From: Torreya grandis
Taxonomy: Eukaryota; Streptophyta; Pinopsida; Cupressales; Taxaceae
Length of the DNA stretch: 64,000 nt
Assembly: GCA_037957365.1 (NCBI GenBank)
Contig: JARHVA010000002.1
Coordinates: 2,066,001-2,130,000, forward strand
Direction of reading: 5' to 3'
A model generated the notes under the pieces. The model worked only from the letters and a program-made list of their open reading frames with translations, was not told the origin of the DNA and ran no database searches. The position numbers and the translations under genes were made by a program. Shown here one piece after another: positions 21,871-33,506 of this stretch; position 1 is the first letter of the stretch, and each line of letters opens with the position of its first letter.

Positions 21871-22689
21871 CATGCAACAAAATCTACAACATCTACTTCT
21901 TCATGTCCTTCATGCTGATCTTCACCCAACCAACAATCTCTCTTTAAGTGCCCTTGCTTTCCACATTTCCAGCAAGTTATTCTACCATACCTAGACTTGG
22001 ATCTCCTACCTATCTTAGACCTTGATCTCCCATGCTCGATCTTCTCTTTGCCGTCCCCTGCTTTCAACACTCAAAGCATTCCCTGATGATTCACCTGTGC
22101 TTTTCCTATGAATTTCTTCATTCAAGATTACACTCACAACATCATCCACTTTTAAGATTTTTGAAGCAAACACAGTATTACTAACTGCCATTACCAAACT
22201 CTCCCAACTTTCAGGTAATGAGCATAAGATTAAGAGAGCCTTAATTTCATCATCAAAAACAATATTGACTAAATTTAACTGGTTTACCAAACCATGGAAA
22301 TCACTAAGATGACTATGTACAGATCCACCATCCAACATTTGAAAATTAAATAATTGCTTCATAAGAAATACCATATTCGAAGCTGAGGGTTTTTCATATA
22401 AATTTTCTAAAAATTCCATCAACTCTACCGTTGTCTTAGCCTGTGATAAGTTAGAAATCATAGACGATGCAAGGCTCAACCTTATAGATCCCAGAGCCTT
22501 TCGATCAAGAACCTCCCATTCTTCATCCTTCATATTTGTGGGCTTGCATGCAACTCCATCCAATGGTAAGTACAAATCTTTCTGATACAGATAATCCTCT
22601 ATATGCATCCTCCATAATTGATAGTTCTTGCCATTAAACTTCTCCATTCGTAGCTTACTTTCTTCTGGCATTGTTATACTCCCACTCAA
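21870..22689 (-). pseudogene. Copia gag of C2 with zinc knuckle, frameshifted
   Basis: A 224-residue open frame (22689-22015) begins MSGSITMPEESKLRMEKFNG. It contains YQLWRMHIEDYLYQKDLYLP, WEVLDRKALGSIRLSLASS and LMEFLENLYEKPSASN, all typical of plant copia gag (UBN2-type). A frame change near 22040 leads to the zinc knuckle CWKCGKQGHLKRDC (a CCHC box) within 22070-21870. Only this one shift separates it from a complete gag. It is the best preserved coding sequence in the window and shows what C1 and C3 have lost. Confidence 0.9.
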
Positions 22690-22767
22690 AGAGAAACCCC
22701 TGTGAGTGACCTGTAATCAATAAACACTAACCAGATCTGATACAACCTGTTAGTAACCCAACCAAAA

Positions 22768-22779
22768 GCTCTGATACCA
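22768..22779 (-). promoter_or_regulatory. Primer binding site of C2
   Basis: On the minus strand this reads TGGTATCAGAGC, the exact plant iMet primer site, two bases from the LTR edge. Confidence 0.93.
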
Positions 22780-22781
22780 AA

Positions 22782-23689
22782 TGTTAGGGGGTGGAAATCA
22801 AGAACACAAACAGCTCTGATTCCACTTGTCAGGATCTTTCTCCTCAATAAGAGCACAATATGATTACCTTGTATTAGCAACTAAACACGGAATTATACCA
22901 GAATGAACAAGTAACTAGAATTCACAAATAGCACAGAATATGAGAGACAATACACAATCTTGTATTAATACTCATCCAGAAAGAAAATACAATAAAGAAG
23001 ATGCCACTTCTTCTTACACCTCTGTGAGGCTTCCCACACCTCAAGGGCTCCCAGTAATTCTCAATCAAGAGTTCACTCTCCTACCAAAAATGGTCCCAAC
23101 ACACAACTCAAACACAGAGTTGGTGTTCACCTCCAACCAGTCAGTAATAACCCTCCCAGTACACAAGTACTCAAAGTACTTCAAGTAGATCTCTCATGAC
23201 CTTGCAACAACCTGCAATTCAAATGATCTTACAATTGGAAGGATCTACCTTGCCTTCCTCTATTGCTCTCTTGTGGAACTAGAAGGAGCTACACTTGCTC
23301 AACTCTAACTAACACACTGGCTATCTAGCACACTTTACAATACATGTCAATGGGTCTATAAATAGATCCCATATTAAATAATAACTTAGACTTCTAATTT
23401 ACAATAATTAGACACGCAGCTCCAAGACCAAAAATAACCTTTACATGTAAACAATCGGTTCAACAAACTAATTGTTCGTGCAACGAATAGTTTTGGAATT
23501 GCACAGGCGATTGACGTCGATCCCTATCTGCCTGGAGATGACCGACGTCAGCTGACTCCTGTTGATGTCAGTTGCCTTTCTGTTCACCCCTGACTGACAT
23601 TGGTTGGCCTGACCGATGCCAGTGACTGTGACACTCAGCAACTCCTCCATGTCTGCATACAGTGAAGCTTTTAGCTCCATAACCTAACA
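22782..23689 (-). repeat. 5' LTR of C2
   Basis: A 908-bp LTR whose edges read TGTTAGG and CCTAACA on the plus strand, a perfect inverted terminal match. The palindrome cluster is at about 23505-23625. It is very similar to the 3' LTR by eye. Confidence 0.92.
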
Positions 23690-24484
23690 TGGACCACTTG
23701 CAGAAAAGAGTGCCAAAATATTTTCCAGGAAGTGCCAATTTGCTCTTCCTCTTTCTATAAATTGTAAACTTCTCTTTTGAGAAAGGGATCCACTCTCAGC
23801 CTTAAGGCAAAACTCTGCCCAAAAATCTCTCAGGCTTGTAAGGCAGAGCTCTGCCAAAATTTTACCTTGAATCGAAACATAGCATTTTTACCTCCATTTT
23901 GAGTTTTGCATCTTTAGTATGTGTTTATGCATTTGATTTTGTGTTAATTCATTTTCTTAATGCTTTTACAAAATGATTGCAGCTTATCTGGTGCATTTTT
24001 GAGTTTCCTTTTACAAGTCTGTTAGAAGTGTCCCTAGAGGATTGTAGGTGAAGTGGATAAGTTGTTGCAGTGTGTCCCAGAATGCCTCTAGTAGTTATTT
24101 CCTCCCTGTATCTCCACGAACCCCTAACCCACTGATGCAGAAGGTTTTCTCACTTCAGATGAAGTGTATAGGCGCTTCCTTTTAGTGAGAAGTGTATATT
24201 CGGACTGGGTGGATCACATTTTCTAGTGTATCATATTTTCCCTTTTTAGGTTAGGTTCTATTTTTAGCATCTCTCTCTCCCTTTTCATCCCCCCCTTTTA
24301 CATTTTTTTTGTTAGCAGTAGGAGAAACCAGGGCCTAAATGATACATTATAGGGAGCTAGCCCTTATCTAGAGACTCTCCCCTCCAGCTTCTCTGGTCCC
24401 ACAGGTGAGAGGGGAGTTTCCATTATTGCGTGAATAAGGCAGGAGCTCAGCCTCTTGCCAAGGGTACAATCTTCTGCATCAACA

Positions 24485-26130
24485 GTTACCATATATGTTT
24501 TACCTTTAGAACTCTATAAGTCAATATGTGACTTGAACAAGTATAAATGCACTCCACACATGTCTCTAATAGATGAATAATCTACATATACAAATACTAC
24601 ATCTGAAAAAGAGTTTCTACAAGATGTAAAGGAGGTATATTAGAAAAACTTAGAAGATGAGATTTTTCATAGTCCATTTTACTCAATTTTAGTCAATGAA
24701 AGTATTGATCAGACTATAGAACAACATTTGATAGTTTATATTACATATATGACAAATTAAGGAAAAGGTAAATGTGTAACAAAATTTATACAGCTCCTTC
24801 AAATAAAGGATGGAATAGCTCAGTCTATGTATGATGTCGTGATAAGTCTTTTAGCAGAGATGAATTTATCTTTGATAAAGTTAGTTGGATTTAGATCTGA
24901 TAGAGCTTCTATTATGAGGGGTATCTGTGAAAGTTTATCTATTAAGCTTCATTGAAATGCTCTTCAATTATTAGATATTCATTACATACCTCATTGAGAA
25001 GAATTGGCAGCAAATGATGCTTCATCTTATTTTTTAGAGCTATAATTTATTGACAAATTTAAAAACAATATTTATTCATGACTTAGAAAATATTCTAAAA
25101 ACATAAAGCATTAAGAGATATAATGGAGTCATTTTAAATCAATTGGTTAGAGGTGTTGTAAATTCATTAAATTAGGTGGCTCTCTAGAGGAAAGGTCACG
25201 AAAATACTTGTCAAACTCATGTTTGTTTTGTTAAGAGAATGAGAATCAAAGGATAAAAATATGTATGATTTGACAAGAATGTTTCAAGTACAATTTTGCA
25301 TCCATTTACTTGCACATGTGTTTATTGAGTTAAATATATTGAATACAAAGTTTCAAGATGCCCATGTTGACATTAATTCCATTGGCACTACCTCGCATAT
25401 TACTATTGACATGCTTCGTAGGAGATTTTAAAGAGACATGTTTGGGGCAAGTATAATACATATTTCATCTTTTTTAAATAGAGTACAAAGAGGAACTATT
25501 GAGTTTGTAGTTGGAGTAGGTAAAATACATATACATCCATTGAGATATGAGAGCTTACCTAACTCACAAAGATCAAGGACACTAGATGATTGCATTGAAT
25601 TAGGAAAAAGTTTTATAGTGAAGGTTATTGACTCTCTAGATGCAAGGTTCATAGATTTACCTATATTTAATGTTGCTAAGTTTTGCAGTCCTCGTAATTA
25701 TTATGATGAGGTGGCTAATAGATATCGTAAAACAAAAATATGGTTAACATGTTTATGTGAAAAAATTAGTGTTGAGAACTTGCCTATTATCTATACTATC
25801 AAATGTTTAGGTGAGATGGATGAATTTGTTTATACTATTTATAAATCATACAAATGAAAACATATGTTTAAAGCATAAAATCTTTGTGGGGGTAAACCTG
25901 AATGGTTTGAAGAGTTTTTATGTTTAATGTACCTATGACAAGTTATTCTTATTATTTTGATGAGCACAACAATATGTAAAAGAGATTTACTAAAGTTAAA
26001 TAGCGTAAAGAATGATGATCGATCTAGACTTTCTTTGAATACATTAGATATGTTAATGTTTCTTTCCCTTTGTGCAGCTCATGCTATAAATGAGGTAGAT
26101 TGAAATGTTATTTATTATGAATGAAAAGAT
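24485..26130 (+). pseudogene. hAT-type transposase relic, C-terminal part
   Basis: Continues the frame broken at 8662. The pieces in order are SILVNESIDQTIEQHLIVYI (catalytic-domain start, near 24690), MYDVVISLLAEMNLSLIKLV, then GFRSDRASIMRGI near 24890 (the SDGA-S-M-G block of these transposases, with R for G), LQLLDIHYIPH (the IHC-AH block), and a 139-residue open frame at 25438-25857. That frame contains LDARFIDLPIFNVAKFCSP. The end near 25983-26080 reads KRDLLKLNSVKNDDRSRLS and NTLDMLMFLS, which is the hAT dimerisation region. Many stops are present. The order of blocks matches KIAA1586/ZNF862-like hAT proteins by recall. Together with 8389-8662 the original element body would be about 4 kb. 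Confidence 0.75.
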
Positions 26131-26448
26131 ATAAAAGTATGAATGCCTCTTCCTCTAGACCAATAGATCTATTAGTACAATAGTTTAGAATTTAAAAAAT
26201 AGAAAAAAAACAAAAAACTTCACAATAGTTATAGTATCGAAAGGAAATTTTTGAATAGAAGTTGAAACCAGCAATATAAGTTAAATAAATATATAATTTT
26301 TTTTTGTGTGTTTGAATTGCTCTCCAACAAATTGGAATCCAAGCTTCTATAGTTCATACTTTTAGTGATCAGAATTCTGTAAGTGAAGTGAAAGTTGATT
26401 GGAATTGATTTTAATATTAATTAAGATTGTTTATAAACATTAATGATA

Positions 26449-26480
26449 TATATATGTATATGTATATGTATATGTATATT
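26449..26480. repeat. (TATATG)n short tandem repeat
   Basis: About five units of tatatg/tatgta between the hAT relic and the first direct repeat. Confidence 0.8.
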
Positions 26481-26995
26481 GGACTATGAACAAGTACTGC
26501 TAACACCCTTCTTGTTGGATTGCGTGCAAATGCAATAATAATGAGCTAGGTTGGTCTTGAAAGTTTGTTGTGCACTGGGAAAGGTGGTGTATACAGGTAA
26601 AAATAAAAGTATGATGTTATTCTGCATCACATTTTTTTTATTGTATGCTCCAAGTTGGCTACTACATTCCTACTTCCATCTTCAACTGATGGTTAGGATG
26701 GGTAGGGACACCCACTAATGGATGGGCTCAGTATGTGCATGAACTAGGTTTTGGCATATGAAATAATTGCCGTAACATGAACCAACTAGATATGGAAGTT
26801 ATGAATATTTGAGTTGATATTGTAAGTGTAACATTACATAGTTAGATTTTATTCAACTCAGTTCTATGATTTCTATATTTTCTTTTAGCTCATCCCTAAA
26901 AAATAACATTACATTCAATTTGTATAAAGTAAAATGTTATGAGTTATGATTGTTGTGGCTTGTATCATTTTGGGTGATTGCTATAATATCATTAA
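26480..26995 (+). repeat. Direct repeat, copy 1
   Basis: Landmarks are ggactatgaacaagtactg, cttccatcttcaactgatgg, gatgggtagggacaccc and atgaatatttgagttgat. The same order recurs at 27887-28385. No coding frame is present. The copies differ at scattered positions, by eye roughly one in six to eight. Confidence 0.85.
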
Positions 26996-27149
26996 AGTGA
27001 GATTGGTCATATATATATATATATATGAGATTGGTTTTATATATTTATAATACTAATTCAATAAAAAGGGCAATAACAGTACCTTTTCATAATCCTTAAT
27101 AAAACATATATAAATGTAAATATTGTATTAATTATTATAAACAACTTTA

Positions 27150-27199
<50 letters not shown>

Positions 27200-27690
27200 C
27201 TAATTTTAAAGTGAGATTAAAGTTGGTAATTACAGTGAGATTGGTTTTATATATTTATAATACTAATTCAACAAGAAGGGCATTAGCAGTGCCTATTCAT
27301 AGTCTAGTAATAAAACACATATAAATATAAATGATGTATTAATGATTATAAATGGTTTTAAATTTATAATTTGGCAGTTTGGTAATTTGGTAATTACAGT
27401 GAATTATGAGATTGGTAATTTGGTAATTACAGTGAACTATGAGATTGGTTTAATATATTTATAATACTAATTTACAGTGAGAATCGAGATTGATAATTTA
27501 TACTCAGGAAGGTGAACAGAGTGTGGAAAAATAAGTTAATAACTACCCACTCCCAATTCCATGAAATTTCATTAATGAGATTTATGTAACATGAAATTTC
27601 TACTCCCAATCCCACATTTCTACTAAAACTTTAAGTTGTTTTTAAAAAATTGACTAATGCATTCTATTAAAACCTGTAGTTGTAAGTTGT
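26996..27690 (+). repeat. AT-rich unit cluster and inverted-repeat block, second site
   Basis: Carries two copies of gagattggttttatatatttataatactaattcaa..aagggca, then the block aactacccactccc to tttctactaaaactttaag. That block is inverted relative to 7309-7700. TA tracts lie at 27008-27026 and 27156-27196. It may be the right terminal region of the hAT element whose left end is near 7.3-7.7 kb. Confidence 0.6.
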
Positions 27691-27886
27691 CTATATATAG
27701 TTTAATGAGACCAATCTCAATTTAATATCACTTTATATATATTTTAGAGACTTTTAGAATATTTAATTTAATACTATTTTACTTTATTTTTTATATTTTA
27801 GAGACTTCTAGAATATTTAAATATTATTTAAAATTGTTTATAATTATTAATATAGCATTTATATTTATATATGTTTTATTACGAGA

Positions 27887-28385
27887 CTATGAACAGGGAC
27901 TAATAATGCCCTTCTTGTGCAGATGCAATAGTAATATGTTACGTTGGTCTTAGAAGTTTATTGCATACTGACAAAGGTGGTGTATATAGGTAAAAATAAA
28001 AACATGATGTTATTTTACATCACATTTTTTATTTTAGTTGAATGCTCTAAGTCAGCTACTGCATTCCTACTTCCATCTCCAACAGATGGTTGGGGTGGGT
28101 AGGGATACCCACTAATGGATGGGTTCAGTAGGTACATGGGTTGGGTTTTGGCATATGGAGGAATTGTCATAAAATGAACTAGCTAGATATAGAAATTATG
28201 AATATTTGAGTTGATATTGTAAGTGTATCATTACATAGTTAGATTTTATTCAACCCAGTTCTATGATTTAAATTTTTTCTTTTAGCTCGTCCTTGAAAAA
28301 TAGAATTACATTTGATTTGTATAAAGTAAGATGTTATGAATTATGATTATTATACTCTTTTGAGTAAATTTTAAAATATTATTAA
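27887..28385 (+). repeat. Direct repeat, copy 2
   Basis: Second copy of 26480-26995. A short block after it (28436-28505, tgtttgaatcattccc..) matches 26305-26375, which lies before copy 1. The duplicated segment may therefore be a tandem array split by the AT-rich block between the copies. Confidence 0.85.
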
Positions 28386-28510
28386 ATAACTTATGAAGGT
28401 TGCATTTTTAAAATTTTATTAATTATTTTATGTTTGTGTGTTTGAATCATTCCCTAACAAATTGAAATTGAAGCTTCTATAATTCATAGTTTTAGTGACA
28501 TGCGTACTAA

Positions 28511-28600
28511 ATTCACTCTTGACAATTGAAAGATAATTAAATTTACTCTTATCAATCGAAGGGCAACTAAATTTACACTTGTCAATCCAAAGATAACTAT
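28511..28600 (+). repeat. Three tandem 30-bp units
   Basis: The units start at 28511, 28541 and 28571. Each reads att-ac-ctt--caat--aa----aa-ta- and they share about three quarters of their positions. Non-coding. Confidence 0.85.
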
Positions 28601-29127
28601 TTTAAAAACTTTTCATCACCAAAAGGTTGGATGCATAAATACCCTTCAACTAAAATTAAGCCTAGCTCTTCAAATTTGACCACTACATACAACCCCTGTG
28701 CATTTTTTGAAGTTTTAAATATTGGGTATAGAGCATGGTCTCATGGAGGGGGAAACTGTAATTATTTTATAGTTGCAGGTGGTCCCATGTAAGTGTAAAT
28801 CTAGTAAACTGTAAAATATTGAATCTTTTCTTAAAAAATAGGAGCAGCGGTTGCACAGGAGAAAGATTTTTAGAGATGGGTAGCACCTAGGGGCAAGAAG
28901 TTGTAGCAACTACAGAGAATTTTTAGGTACTTTACAGCCAATAAAAAATATTCTATAAATATCTTTTTAATTTGGTTTTACATTCAAATTTCCTAGATTT
29001 CCTCTGTAGATGTAAATTTTACAATTTTTAAAACCCATGAGACCATTTCACTATATATCTACTCCTAAAAAATCTCTATAGTACATGTAATTATTTTTAC
29101 AATTGGAGTATCATGAGACTAGGACCA

Positions 29128-29610
29128 TAGTCTTATTTTCATGCCATACACCAACCATACATGGAGGGTTTATGAGATTGTGTGATTTGGCCATATATAC
29201 TGATTTACTTAGCGTTTATTTTTTACTCTCAATATTATGGGGATAAATTTTGAGCCTTGGCAAGTTCCTTGTCTTTATTTCCAAGCTCCATATTCAATCT
29301 CAAGTTTCATTCACATCTTGAGACCCCTTTATTTTTTGGCCACAAATTTTTTAGCTAGGTTATACCCTACATGAGCTTCCTGGTTTCAACTTGTGAGTTA
29401 TTTTCATCATATCCAAACTGTTAAATAACTCAGCACCTATCAACTATAGGCCTCAATGAGCCCTTTAGCTAGTTTTCTTCTATGATCCATGAGTTCTCCT
29501 CTATGATCCATGAGTTGCATGCTACTTCACCTCGATCAACGAGTTAGATGTTTTGTTTGAACATTGGTGAGCTACTCCTAGATCTATGTTGAAAATATTA
29601 AGAATCCATT
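29128..29610 (+). repeat. Segment X, decayed copy
   Basis: Aligns over its whole length with 35724-36187 inside the family E element. Differences are dominated by C-to-T and G-to-A changes (catgccatacaccaacc here, catgccgtacaccagcc there). It ends abruptly at attac, where the other copy goes on into GC-rich sequence. Confidence 0.85.
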
Positions 29611-32180
29611 ACGATGACGTGGAGAGGTTCGCATAAGTTCAAGAAATGAGATTTGAGATGGGATGTTAATAAGCTTTGTAATAGGATTACACTCATCGTA
29701 ACCCATAATGGGATTGTTGGAAAGAGATGCACAGTGTTGAAGGAGGTCCTCAAAAGAAATGACGTGCATGATAATTTATGTTGATAAGAGGTGGAAGGTT
29801 TAATTGGAGGGCAAGTTTGATGATTATCTTGAGAAGATGGGGTAATTGATGTAGGTTTGGTTTGAGAAAAAGTGTTGATAGAAATTTGAGTATCGTGAGT
29901 GATAGGTAAAGAGGTTGGAGGAATGGTAGAAATGGTATAAGAAGTGTTATCCAAGGGAGGTGTTAGAATTGGTTCATCAAAATATATAAGGTCTTCTTGC
30001 CCTAACTCTATTAAGTGAGTTGGAGAAGAGTCTTGGATAACATGAAATGTGTGAGGTAGTTGAGGGGTGTGGATAGGATGAGGATCAATGAAAGTAACCA
30101 CGCTTCACATATTAGTCATATTGACCACATTTTATTCAAGATTGGAGTCAAGAAGACTATCAACATTATTGGTAGAAGGGGTAGGTTTGTCTTGATTATC
30201 TTAGTGATTTGGAAGAGGATATTTATAGATGGTCAAATGAGCATTAACCTGGTTTAAATCTTGAAATTTATTTTGTATTTCATGGGCTTTGAAGGCAATG
30301 TCATAAGATTATTAACATTTACGAATGATATAATCATGGTTAAAATTAGGACCAAGAAGAAAACCCATAGCTAAATTATGAAGTTGCCTACAAGTTTCAT
30401 GAGAATGACCCCAATTAGTGTGAAACCAATAAAATTTATTGGGATCATACCAAGATTTCATGGGTCGAGTGGGATCAAGTTCTCATGGAACAAGGCTTGA
30501 TAGACATTTTTGTAATTCTGCTAAGGATAAAGATTTATGAACATTGATGTTATTGGTAGAAGATAAATAAAGATTAGTGATGTGGTTGGGAGGGGAAGCT
30601 TGTTCTAGAGTTTGGTTGGGAACAACTTGAATAGTATGAATGGTATCATAGGAGTCGGTGACACCATTGTTTGTAGCATGATGATTCTTATTCTTAATTA
30701 TCATGTGATTACCTATAGAAGGTTGGGATGGCTCAAATTGATGCACGAGGAAATATTGATGCTTGGCTTGGTTAATAGCTTCTTACAAAGTATGTGGAGA
30801 GAGATTCCAGACCTGATATTGTAACTTGGGAAAAAGAGCATTGGTAAACAGATGAAATAGATTATCATCTACTATATTATGTTCACATTTGTTAGACAAG
30901 GTCTTCCATCATTTAATGAAAACTTGTGCAGTTTTAGTCTCAAGTTTCTTACAATTGATAAAATGGGCCAAGGTATTCTCAGGGAAATCACTAGTTTGGA
31001 GCTCTTGGACTAACGCATTGACTAAGTCTTACACACTAGTGATGGAATGGGATTTGAGTTGAGTGTACCAATCTAAAGCATCACCTGTGAGAGTCTTTGC
31101 TAAGAGATTGGTAGTGGCAAAGGTATTTAACTTGACCTAGTCTTTATATATATTTCCAAATATTTTTAAGTAGAGAGTAGGATTGATTGACCCATTATAA
31201 GTAATGGTAGGGGTGACACCTCATATATCGATATTAACAATTTGAGATGTAAGAGGCTCATTTTGAAGGTCTTGATTGCTTTGTTAACAAGGGGAGGTTG
31301 AGGGATAAGATTTCCATGGGAATCTTGAAGAGGAGGTGGGGGAACATTTTGGTTATGCATGTCCCATGGTATCTGTTGAGGGTGGGTTTGAAGATGGATA
31401 AGATGATTTTGCATTTGCATTATTTGATTTGCATTGTTATCTTATAAAGTAATCATTTGATTAAGAGTTTGTAATAGGAGTTGATGGATTTGAGTTGTAT
31501 TATTAGAATTTTTTGAAACATTGAAATTGGTAGTAGTGTCTTGGATACCACTGTGGGTGTTAGTACTAGCTTGAGAAGAATTGTTAGTAAGTGAGACACT
31601 AGTGGCATAATTTGCTTTTGTAGCAAAAGATCTACTAGTAGAGGGATGAGAAGAAGAAGCACTAAAAGAATGATTACCTTGGGTATAAAATGATGCACTA
31701 GTAGAATAATTGAGAAGAGTGGGTCTTGGAAGAGGTCCACTAGATGTAGAACCTACCATGTTAGTAGAGAAACTAGGCATGGAGGTGGAGGAAATCAAAT
31801 AGGAAGATTTGATGGTATGAGAAGGGGTCAAAATAGAGGGAAGAGGCTGAAAATCAAAGAAGTTAGTGTCCCCAAATCCATGTAAGATGTGGGAGAAGGT
31901 GAATGGGCCTCCTCGTCTTGACCATTTATCATGAGATGGTAAATAGTAGAAGGATCCTTTCCTCGATGTTGAAGAAATTCATTGATGAAGAAGAGCATTT
32001 CTGGGGTATACTCTAACTTAAGTTGATATTTTTATGAGAAGAGATGATTTTGAAGTAAAAAGAAATGAGGAGGGATCTTATAGTTTATAGTGTGAGTGGC
32101 TACATGCACATTACTTTCATCTAGGGTAGGAGCCACAAGCTGCTTATGGGAGAACCTATTAGGGTTGGTAAGACTCATCA
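29598..32180 (-). pseudogene. Retrotransposon gag-like relic, possibly Ty3/gypsy
   Basis: On the minus strand an N-terminal low-complexity Ser/Thr/Asn-rich part lies at 31831-31442. A Pro-rich part follows (31420-31166). Next is a capsid-like core with NLLAKTLTGDALDWYTQL near 31115-31060, ending its helix set near 30830. That reads like the retrotransposon gag core (L-G-A--WY). Later KFYWFHTNWGHSHETCRQL near 30440-30385 resembles the C-x2-H-x4-GH-x4-C knuckle of gypsy gag, with the first Cys lost. A Pro/Thr-rich tail ends near 29598. Stops interrupt it throughout. No protease or polymerase follows; the element is cut off at segment X. Confidence 0.7.
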
Positions 32181-32296
32181 TATTTGATGAATTTAACTCA
32201 ATGTTGTCTTAAAATAAGAAGTTCATGATGGAGACAAATTAGGGAAGGAAAATTTGATGCAAAGCAAAAAGATAAGGATACAGATAAGAGTACAGA

Positions 32297-33474
32297 GTTG
32301 ACCAGGTCGACCTAGTACTGCTAGACAGAAGGTAGAACAATATAGATTTGACTAGGTCGACTTAGCACTGTAAATAGAAAAATAGATAGTATGATAAGGA
32401 TACAGAGTCAACCAAGTTGACTTAATACTGTAATCTATGAGGCAAAAATAAGTACTGGGTCGACCAAGTTGATTTAGTATTCCAGACAGAGAAAAAGATA
32501 GTCTATAAAAGACTATGTTGAACATAATGATAGTGTACTAAAAATAGGGAAAAAAATTGCAATGTGATTGAAGTAAAAAGTGAAAATAATCAAACAAATA
32601 ATTGGATCAATGATAATTATTTAATTGGCACAAAACACAAAACTTTGCACCAATGTTGGCCAATGCAAGTTTTCGTAATACAACATATAATGAGCAAAGA
32701 GTAAACAATTAACTAAAAAGTAAATGCTAACTAAGTGGTCACCCTGAGTGTTGCTAGATTGTTATAAAGTGTTATTTTAAGTGTGATAGGAAAGTTGGTT
32801 GAAGTAGAGAACTAGAAAGTAATATATGGATGGTTTCAAGATGTTTAGGCTGAAAGAGATTTATGTTGTAAATGGTATTGACTTGGTATTGGGACTTATC
32901 CCCTCACTTCACAATCCTGCAGTGATAAGGGTGTCGGGTATTTAGCCAATATATACTATTAACCACATGTTTATACTTAACCAGAAAACCAAGTTGACTT
33001 ATTTTTTAGTTATGAAATCCAAGTAGGTAGGCTTTCGAAAGATAAATGTTAAATGCATTTTGAAATTTGTGATTTGGTAGTGTGTGCAAAAAGAGAAAAA
33101 TAGTGCAACTAAACAGTATATTAAAAAATCACCTAATTAGACTATGTCAGCTACTCTAAGCATGAAAACAATTGAAAATAAAAGTGTGAATCAATTACTA
33201 GCATAAAGTTGTTAATTTTTCAAATTAAGAATAGTACAGAGTCAGTTCAGACAACACTGTATGCAAAAATTATAGAATAGAGTCGATAAGATCGCTATTA
33301 TACAATGGAAGCAAGAGTCCTTAAGAACTAATTTGACCATATCGACTTAGTATTTTAGACAGAATATAGGATATAGAACTAAGTCGACCAGATTGACTTA
33401 GTTTGTTGTAGGATTATAGTTTTGAAGACTATAAACTTGCATAAAATAGAACTGTAATGAAGTATTGAATTGAA

Positions 33475-33506
<32 letters not shown>

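Larger units (their letters stand above)
19039..23689 (-). mobile_element. Ty1/copia element C2, nested in N1, reverse orientation
   Basis: A 4651-bp element flanked by TGGAT (19034-19038) and TGGAC (23690-23694). The LTRs are 22782-23689 (5') and 19039-19940 (3'), about 0.9 kb each. Read on the minus strand it has an iMet primer site, full-length gag with a zinc knuckle, a protease DSGAS motif, gag-pre-integrase, a palindrome spacer, and a damaged reverse transcriptase/RNase H. Integrase is missing. It is related to C1 and C3 but from a different subgroup: the gag is not deleted and the LTR end differs. Confidence 0.92.
8663..24484 (+). mobile_element. Non-autonomous LTR retrotransposon N1 (LARD-like), with two nested copias
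   Basis: The 5' LTR (8663-10817) opens TGTTGACC and closes TCAACA, an inverted terminal match. The 3' LTR starts at 13275, is interrupted twice, and ends TCAACA at 24484. The flanks GTTAT (8658-8662) and GTTAC (24485-24489) are a 4-of-5 target duplication. With C1, C2 and one copy of each of their duplications removed, the 3' LTR is about 2.14 kb against 2155 bp for the 5' LTR, and the whole element is about 6.7 kb. The internal region is only about 2.46 kb. It carries one broken gag-like frame and no protease, reverse transcriptase or integrase motif, so movement would have needed enzymes in trans. It landed inside a hAT transposase pseudogene. Confidence 0.85.
13275..24484 (+). repeat. 3' LTR of N1, split into three pieces
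   Basis: The pieces are 13275-13345, 17758-19038 and 23690-24484. They align end to end with the 5' LTR. The first break is inside ggccattttcatttttt and the second inside cacatgggccacttgcag. The first base pair of the LTR is altered (TATTGA for TGTTGA). Confidence 0.88.

Noticed and set aside
29584..32240. A short host gene on the plus strand (30060-30257, 30612-30824)
   Set aside because: Antisense of the gag-like relic, which explains the region better.
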